19,736 nt of DNA from Saccharicrinis sp. UBA6048 (GTDB lineage Bacteria > Bacteroidota > Bacteroidia > Bacteroidales > Marinilabiliaceae). Numbering within the stretch: the first letter of the stretch is position 1; each line of letters begins with the position of its first letter. Where the stretch lies: assembly GCA_002429115.1 (NCBI GenBank), contig DIYS01000126.1:1-19736 (forward strand), written 5' to 3'. A model generated the notes under the pieces. The model did no database searches. It was not told the DNA's origin and worked only from the letters and a program-made list of their open reading frames with translations. The position numbers were made by a program, and so were the translations under genes. Positions 15,734-19,736 of the stretch are shown here, piece by piece.

Positions 15734-16864
15734 TTAAAGACGTGTGGTTAACTTCTTAACCATAACCTCTTTCCACTGAGCAAAATCTCCTTCAATAATA
15801 TGCTTACGCGCTTCACGAATTAACCAAAGGTAAAATGTCAGATTGTGTATACTTCCAATTTGCGCTGCCAACATTTCTTTAGAAACATATAAATGACGCA
15901 AATAGGCTTTGGTATAGTGATGATCAACGAAAGAAGTACCATTAGGATCAACCGGTGAAAAATCATTCTTCCATTTCTCATTGCGCATATTCAAAATGCC
16001 TTCGGATGTAAACAACATTCCATTGCGGCCATTACGCGTTGGCATCACACAGTCGAACATGTCAACCCCAAGGGCAATATTCTCAAGTAAGTTAGCTGGC
16101 GTTCCTACGCCCATCAGGTAACGTGGTTTATCCTTTGGCAAAATACCATTCACCAGCTCCACCATTTCGTACATGACTTCTGTTGGTTCTCCTACTGCTA
16201 AACCTCCAATGGCATTACCTTCCCGATTTTGTGAAGCGATAAATTCGGCCGATTGTGTTCGCAAATCACGGTAACCCGCACCTTGTACAATTGGGAAAAA
16301 CGTTTGCGAATGCCCATACAATGGTTCGGTCTGGTCGAAATGCTCAACACCACGCTTCAACCAACGGTGCGTTAACTCCATCGATTGCTTTGCGTAATTA
16401 TACTCAGCATCACCAGGAGGGCATTCATCCAGTGCCATTATAATATCAGCCCCAATTACACGCTGAATATCTACCACATTCTCCGGTGTAAATAAGTGTT
16501 TTGATCCGTCCAGGTGAGAGCGAAACATGGCTCCTTCTTCTGTTAATTTACGATTATCACTTAAAGAAAATACCTGGTAACCACCACTATCGGTTAACAT
16601 TGGCTTGTTCCATCCATTAAACTTATGCAAGCCACCAGCAGCCTTTAAAACTTCCAGTCCTGGTCGTAAATATAAATGGTAGGTATTGCCTAATATTATT
16701 TGAGCTTTTACATCATCTTCCAAATCCCTGAAGTGAACACCTTTCACGCTGCCAACAGTTCCAACAGGCATAAATATTGGTGTTTCAATCTTTCCATGAT
16801 CTGTTGTAATTTCACCTGCCCGGGCACTACTCTTTGGATCAGTATGTTGTAGTTTAAAATCCAT
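15734..16864 (-). CDS. tgt: tRNA-guanine transglycosylase
   Basis: Exchanges the wobble guanine (position 34) of GUN-anticodon tRNAs for the queuosine precursor preQ1. Landmarks are IILGNTYHLYLRPG (56-69), MLTDSGGYQVFS (89-100) with general-base D92, GGLAVGEP (220-227), and VDMFDCVMPTRNGRNG (267-282), where D271 matches the nucleophilic aspartate. The C-terminal zinc site is altered. In E. coli and Zymomonas enzymes a CxCxxC motif and a later histidine bind zinc; here the corresponding stretch DPNGTSFVDHHYTKAYLRHL has no cysteine, while the histidine in GSIHNLTFYL (337-346, H340) remains. I recall the same loss in other Bacteroidota Tgt proteins, so it is probably a lineage trait rather than inactivation. 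The 376-residue length is normal. It is the first gene of the minus-strand cluster. Confidence 0.97.
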   Translation of the reverse strand: MDFKLQHTDPKSSARAGEITTDHGKIETPIFMPVGTVGSVKGVHFRDLEDDVKAQIILGNTYHLYLRPGLEVLKAAGGLHKFNGWNKPMLTDSGGYQVFSLSDNRKLTEEGAMFRSHLDGSKHLFTPENVVDIQRVIGADIIMALDECPPGDAEYNYAKQSMELTHRWLKRGVEHFDQTEPLYGHSQTFFPIVQGAGYRDLRTQSAEFIASQNREGNAIGGLAVGEPTEVMYEMVELVNGILPKDKPRYLMGVGTPANLLENIALGVDMFDCVMPTRNGRNGMLFTSEGILNMRNEKWKNDFSPVDPNGTSFVDHHYTKAYLRHLYVSKEMLAAQIGSIHNLTFYLWLIREARKHIIEGDFAQWKEVMVKKLTTRL

Positions 16865-16904
16865 TTTTTAGTATTTCAATCTGTTAATCAAGGCTTTTTA
16901 TTCG

Positions 16905-17172
16905 TAACCTGAGATCGATTTAAATTTTAAAGCTCAGATTGAAATAAAGAGCTGATCTACAAAGAATAATTTTAGAGAAATAGTAAACTATTGCGATAAA
17001 ATTTGATGCCGTAGATCGGTTTTTTATTCAAAGCTTTATAATTCCACTTACAAATAGCTATTTTCTTCGTGTAATCGTCTCAGAATAGCCCGCTATTCAA
17101 TCGTCAATATACACTTGAAACTAACTATTTGTAAGCGTTCTGAGTTCAAAATTTCACATCGAACTCAGGTTA
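16905..17172. repeat. 268-base inverted-repeat element with three-way-junction fold (MITE-like or structured RNA)
   Basis: Outer arms 16905-16938 and 17139-17172 are near-complementary over about 34 bases; the terminal 15 bases (TAACCTGAGATCGAT versus ATCGAACTCAGGTTA) differ by one mismatch. Inside are two further hairpins. Hairpin A pairs 16941-16960 with 17011-17029 (perfect GATCTAC/GTAGATC core at 16954-16960/17011-17017) and contains nested AATTTTA/TAAAATT (16968-16974/16997-17003) and AATAG/CTATT stems. Hairpin B pairs CTTACAAATAG (17047-17057) with CTATTTGTAAG (17125-17135) and contains GAATAGC/GCTATTC (17083-17089/17092-17098). Both ends are TA, as in TA-duplicating IS630/Tc1-type miniature elements. 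It fills most of the 465-base divergent spacer between tgt and the glycosyltransferase. Outside it, 16865-16904 and 17173-17329 show nothing else convincing. Confidence 0.7.
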
Positions 17173-17329
17173 TTAAACAAACAGCCTGCAAATATACAAC
17201 ACAAGATGTGATTAAAAAACATTGCGAAATCTCATCTGCTTATCTTATCTTGCATGAGTTTTTTTAAGGTGACCAATATCTTTACAGCACTCTGGTCACA
17301 TACAATTTTATCGAACAAAACGCATCTCT

Positions 17330-18442
17330 GTGGGAGAAGAAATACTATATACAATTGCCGGCCTTTACCTGTTTTCATGGCTATTTCAACTGTTTTATTA
17401 CCTCTACTTCATGCGATTGACGCCCATCAAGGAGTCAAACACTGAAAATACACCGCCATTATCTGTTATTATTTGTGCAAAGAATGAAGCTCAAAACCTC
17501 AAGCAATTTATCCCTTTAATCTGTAAACAAGATTACAAAGATTTTGAAGTGATTGTTGTTAATGATTGCTCTACTGACGACACAGAATTTGAACTGGCTC
17601 AATTAAAAACTCAGTACAAAAATTTATATTACACGTCGATACCATTAAGTCAACAACATCATCAAGGAAAAAAACTTGCGATTACTTTGGGCATTAAAGC
17701 TGCCAAAAATGAACATTTGGTTTTTACAGATGCAGACTGCTACCCAACATCCGACCAATGGCTCAAAGAAATTAGCTCACAGTTTACTGAAGAAAAACAA
17801 ATTGTAATTGGCTACGGACGATTTGAAAAAAAGAAGTCACTCTTCAGTCTGTTTCTTCGTTACGAAACGTTCTGGCATGCTGTTCAGTATATGGGCTATG
17901 CATTAAGAGGCATGCCATTTATGGCAGTGGGGCGCAATATGGCGTACGAAAAATCATTATTTCTGAAAAATGATGTATTTAAACCATATTTAAATCTGGC
18001 CTCCGGCGATGATGATTTATTTATGCGCTCATGCGCAAGCAAAACCAATACGGCCATACAATATACCTACAACAGCCAAACAGTCTCTATTCCTCCTTCA
18101 AACATTGGCGAATGGTTGAACCGGAAGTCCAGACATTTAACAACGGCGCCTGTTTATAAAGCAGGGGTAAAACTCTTGCTGATTTTTGAACCGGCGACAC
18201 GTCAAATATTTTGGCTCTTAACACTTTGTTCACTTTTTTTTCCTACTTTTGTCTCGTTAACATTGGCGTTATTTATTGTTAGATTAGCTGTAATGCATGT
18301 AGTTCTAAGCAAAGCAGCTAAAGCAATGGGGGAGAAAAAAATTGTTTGGGCAACCATACTTTTTGACGCTTTGATACCAATGTTGATAGGGAGCGTATGG
18401 ATAATTAATATTTTTAGTGCAAAGAAGAAGAAATGGAAGTAA
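17330..18442 (+). CDS. Membrane-associated family 2 glycosyltransferase
   Basis: GT-A fold glycosyltransferase, probably acting at the inner face of the cytoplasmic membrane in surface glycan or lipid glycosylation. An N-terminal TM segment (about 7-27) precedes the catalytic domain, which opens with LSVIICAKNEAQNL (44-57) and VIVVNDCSTDDT (74-85). The metal/nucleotide DxD is in VFTDADCYP (D134, D136). A GDDD acidic motif (226-229) and RKSRH (265-269, like the family's QxxRW) follow. Two or three C-terminal TM segments lie at about 290-325 and 338-362. The start is a GTG at 17330: no ATG occurs in frame between it and the upstream stop at 17270-17272. The coding sequence is more AT-rich than the efflux operon. 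Its 3' end overlaps the sigma factor gene by 10 bases. The substrate cannot be deduced. Confidence 0.88.
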   Translation: MGEEILYTIAGLYLFSWLFQLFYYLYFMRLTPIKESNTENTPPLSVIICAKNEAQNLKQFIPLICKQDYKDFEVIVVNDCSTDDTEFELAQLKTQYKNLYYTSIPLSQQHHQGKKLAITLGIKAAKNEHLVFTDADCYPTSDQWLKEISSQFTEEKQIVIGYGRFEKKKSLFSLFLRYETFWHAVQYMGYALRGMPFMAVGRNMAYEKSLFLKNDVFKPYLNLASGDDDLFMRSCASKTNTAIQYTYNSQTVSIPPSNIGEWLNRKSRHLTTAPVYKAGVKLLLIFEPATRQIFWLLTLCSLFFPTFVSLTLALFIVRLAVMHVVLSKAAKAMGEKKIVWATILFDALIPMLIGSVWIINIFSAKKKKWK

Positions 18443-19041
18443 ATCCGAATCTATCTGATAAAGCAAAATATGATTTAGACTTAGTTGAGATAGCGGTAAA
18501 AGGAGATCAAAAAGCCTTTGCCGAACTGATGGGGCGTTACCGGGATGCTATCTATTTCATGCTTCTTAAAATGGTGAATAATAAAAGTGATGCTGAAGAC
18601 TTAACAATTGAAGCTTTCGGCAAGGCTTTTAAAAACATTCATCAATATTCACCGAATTATGCTTTTAGTACCTGGCTGTTTAAGATAGCCTCAAACAATT
18701 GTATCGACTTTCTTCGTAAGAAGCGTAACAATGTGGTTTCAATCGATGGAGGATTATCGGAGGATAAAGAAAATGACCAGCCTATTCACCTGAAAGATGA
18801 GATGCCTGATCCGGAAGAACATCTTATCAAACAGCAAAAGAAGGTACTGATGCGCACCGTTGTTAAAAAACTAAAGCCACGTTATCGCATACTGATTGAG
18901 CTTCGTTACTTTAAAGAATATTCGTACGAGGAAATAGCTGAAGAACTGGATCTTCCTCTAGGAACAGTTAAAGCTCAGTTATTCAGAGCTCGTGAGCTTC
19001 TTTTCAACACACTTAAAAACTCTGACATCAAGTTAGGATAA
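18433..19041 (+). CDS. ECF-type RNA polymerase sigma factor
   Basis: Sigma-70 family factor with only regions 2 and 4. Region 2 (about 19-99) includes SDAEDLTIEAFGKAFKN (52-68) for core and -10 binding and FSTWLFKIASNNCIDFLRKK (78-97). A short acidic linker follows (about 104-130). Region 4 (about 137-192) contains the helix-turn-helix YSYEEIAEELDLPLGTVKAQ (163-182). It has no region 1.1 or 3. The start overlaps the glycosyltransferase stop by 10 bases, suggesting translational coupling. No adjacent anti-sigma gene exists: the next gene is rsmG, so this is not an anti-sigma/TonB-coupled SusCD-type arrangement. Regulation may be transcriptional or growth-linked; target promoters are unknown. 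Confidence 0.9.
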   Translation: MEVNPNLSDKAKYDLDLVEIAVKGDQKAFAELMGRYRDAIYFMLLKMVNNKSDAEDLTIEAFGKAFKNIHQYSPNYAFSTWLFKIASNNCIDFLRKKRNNVVSIDGGLSEDKENDQPIHLKDEMPDPEEHLIKQQKKVLMRTVVKKLKPRYRILIELRYFKEYSYEEIAEELDLPLGTVKAQLFRARELLFNTLKNSDIKLG

Positions 19042-19098
19042 TTTCTTAATTCATAACATCATTTAAAATTGTCGGAACAATGTTTCCGCTGTATTGCC

Positions 19099-19719
19099 AT
19101 GGAATTAATTCACAAATATTTCCCAAAGCTGGATAGTGACATCATTGATAAACTTAGCCAACTGGGTGACCTGTATAAAGAGTGGAATGCTAAAATCAAT
19201 GTCATATCCAGAAAAGATATGGATCATTTTTATGAGCGCCATGTACTGCATTCATTAGGCATAGCTGCCTTTATTCAGTTCGAAAAAGGAACAAATATAT
19301 TAGACGTAGGTTGTGGAGGTGGATTTCCGGGCATTCCACTGGCTATTATGAATCCCGATAGTCATTTTCATTTAATTGATTCGATCGGCAAAAAAATCAA
19401 AGTGGTTAAGGGTGTTGCCGAAGCATTAGGTCTTGACAATTTAAGTGCTGAGCAGGTACGAGTAGAAAATCACCCTAAGCAATATGACTTTATAATCAGT
19501 AGGGCGGTTACTGCTTTTCCCGGCTTTGTAAAGTTGTGCCAGAATAAATTTTTGGCTGAAAACAAAAATGCGATTACAAATGGAATCATCTATTTAAAAG
19601 GTGGTGATTTCGATGACGAATTAAAGCCGTTTAAGAACAGAGTATCCGTAACGCCGCTGAGCAGCTACTTTGAAGAAGAATTTTTTGAGACTAAAAAGAT
19701 CATTCATCTGTCAGCTTAA
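19099..19719 (+). CDS. rsmG: 16S rRNA (guanine-N7) methyltransferase RsmG (GidB)
   Basis: SAM-dependent methyltransferase that modifies G527 (E. coli numbering) in the 530 loop of 16S rRNA; in several bacteria its loss gives low-level streptomycin resistance. The SAM-binding motif ILDVGCGGGFPGIPLA (67-82) is complete, preceded by EWNAKINVISRKD (28-40) and ERHVLHS (46-52), typical of RsmG. ISRAVTAFP (133-141) and YLKGG (165-169) follow. I chose the ATG at 19099 because MELIHKYFPKL matches the usual Bacteroidota start. The frame can be extended 10 codons to a TTG at 19069, but that stretch (with two cysteines) is unlike the family. Length is 206 residues, complete within the window. It lies 57 bases after the sigma factor stop and is probably co-transcribed. 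Confidence 0.96.
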   Translation: MELIHKYFPKLDSDIIDKLSQLGDLYKEWNAKINVISRKDMDHFYERHVLHSLGIAAFIQFEKGTNILDVGCGGGFPGIPLAIMNPDSHFHLIDSIGKKIKVVKGVAEALGLDNLSAEQVRVENHPKQYDFIISRAVTAFPGFVKLCQNKFLAENKNAITNGIIYLKGGDFDDELKPFKNRVSVTPLSSYFEEEFFETKKIIHLSA

Positions 19720-19736
19720 CCCGTATTATTCATCTC

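Noticed and set aside
16865..17172. preQ1 riboswitch controlling tgt
   Set aside because: The structured element is far larger than preQ1 aptamers, and I could not find the short pseudoknot with the A-rich tail typical of them.
16905..17172. 6S, SRP, tmRNA or RNase P RNA gene
   Set aside because: No conserved sequence motifs of these RNAs were recognised; the arms look more like terminal inverted repeats.
17254..17445. 63-codon + strand frame starting with ATG upstream of the glycosyltransferase
   Set aside because: It overlaps the glycosyltransferase N-terminal TM region in another frame and has no recognisable features; the GTG-started frame carries the GT2 motifs.
19069..19098. TTG start extending RsmG by 10 residues
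   Set aside because: The added residues do not resemble the family; the ATG at 19099 gives the usual N-terminus.

Overview
This looks like chromosomal DNA of a Bacteroidota member, probably Bacteroidales or Marinilabiliales. The reasons are the protein family signatures (a LytTR regulator paired with a short membrane histidine kinase, a tgt gene next to an LptF/LptG permease, Bacteroidota-type DnaB, IspE and RsmG), the near absence of Shine-Dalgarno sequences, one good TAnnTTTG promoter element, and low-complexity intergenic stem-loop elements. No tRNA, rRNA, CRISPR array, transposase or phage gene is visible. The species cannot be named from the sequence.

Region 1 (1-9605, all + strand): a tightly packed operon encodes a tripartite RND efflux system (membrane fusion protein, inner-membrane pump, TolC-type channel), then a LytTR-family sensor kinase and response regulator, then a diflavin (FMN/FAD/NADPH) reductase. 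Three junctions overlap or nearly touch. The exception is a 162-base gap between fusion protein and pump, filled by a repetitive stem-loop element. A plausible reading is that the two-component system controls the pump in response to envelope stress or a toxic compound. The reductase may be co-transcribed, but its link to efflux is unknown.

Region 2 (9606-12412): dnaB (- strand) and ispE (+ strand) diverge from a 306-base spacer holding a likely dnaB promoter and a second repetitive stem-loop element. dnaB converges on the reductase at a hairpin terminator. ispE converges on the next minus-strand cluster at a textbook bidirectional terminator.

Region 3 (12413-16864, all - strand): tgt (tRNA queuosine modification), an LptF/LptG-type permease (lipopolysaccharide export), a biotin-dependent carboxyltransferase of the MmdA/PccB type and a small biotin carrier protein.

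Region 4 (16865-19736): a 465-base divergent spacer holds a 268-base element whose arms pair into a three-way junction. It is followed by a co-oriented glycosyltransferase, ECF-type sigma factor and rsmG.

Most of the window is ordinary housekeeping and efflux DNA. The parts most worth a second look are the three-way-junction element at 16905-17172, the repetitive stem-loop elements (especially the one inside the efflux operon), the Tgt with no zinc-binding cysteines, and the SSB-like C-terminal tip on DnaB.
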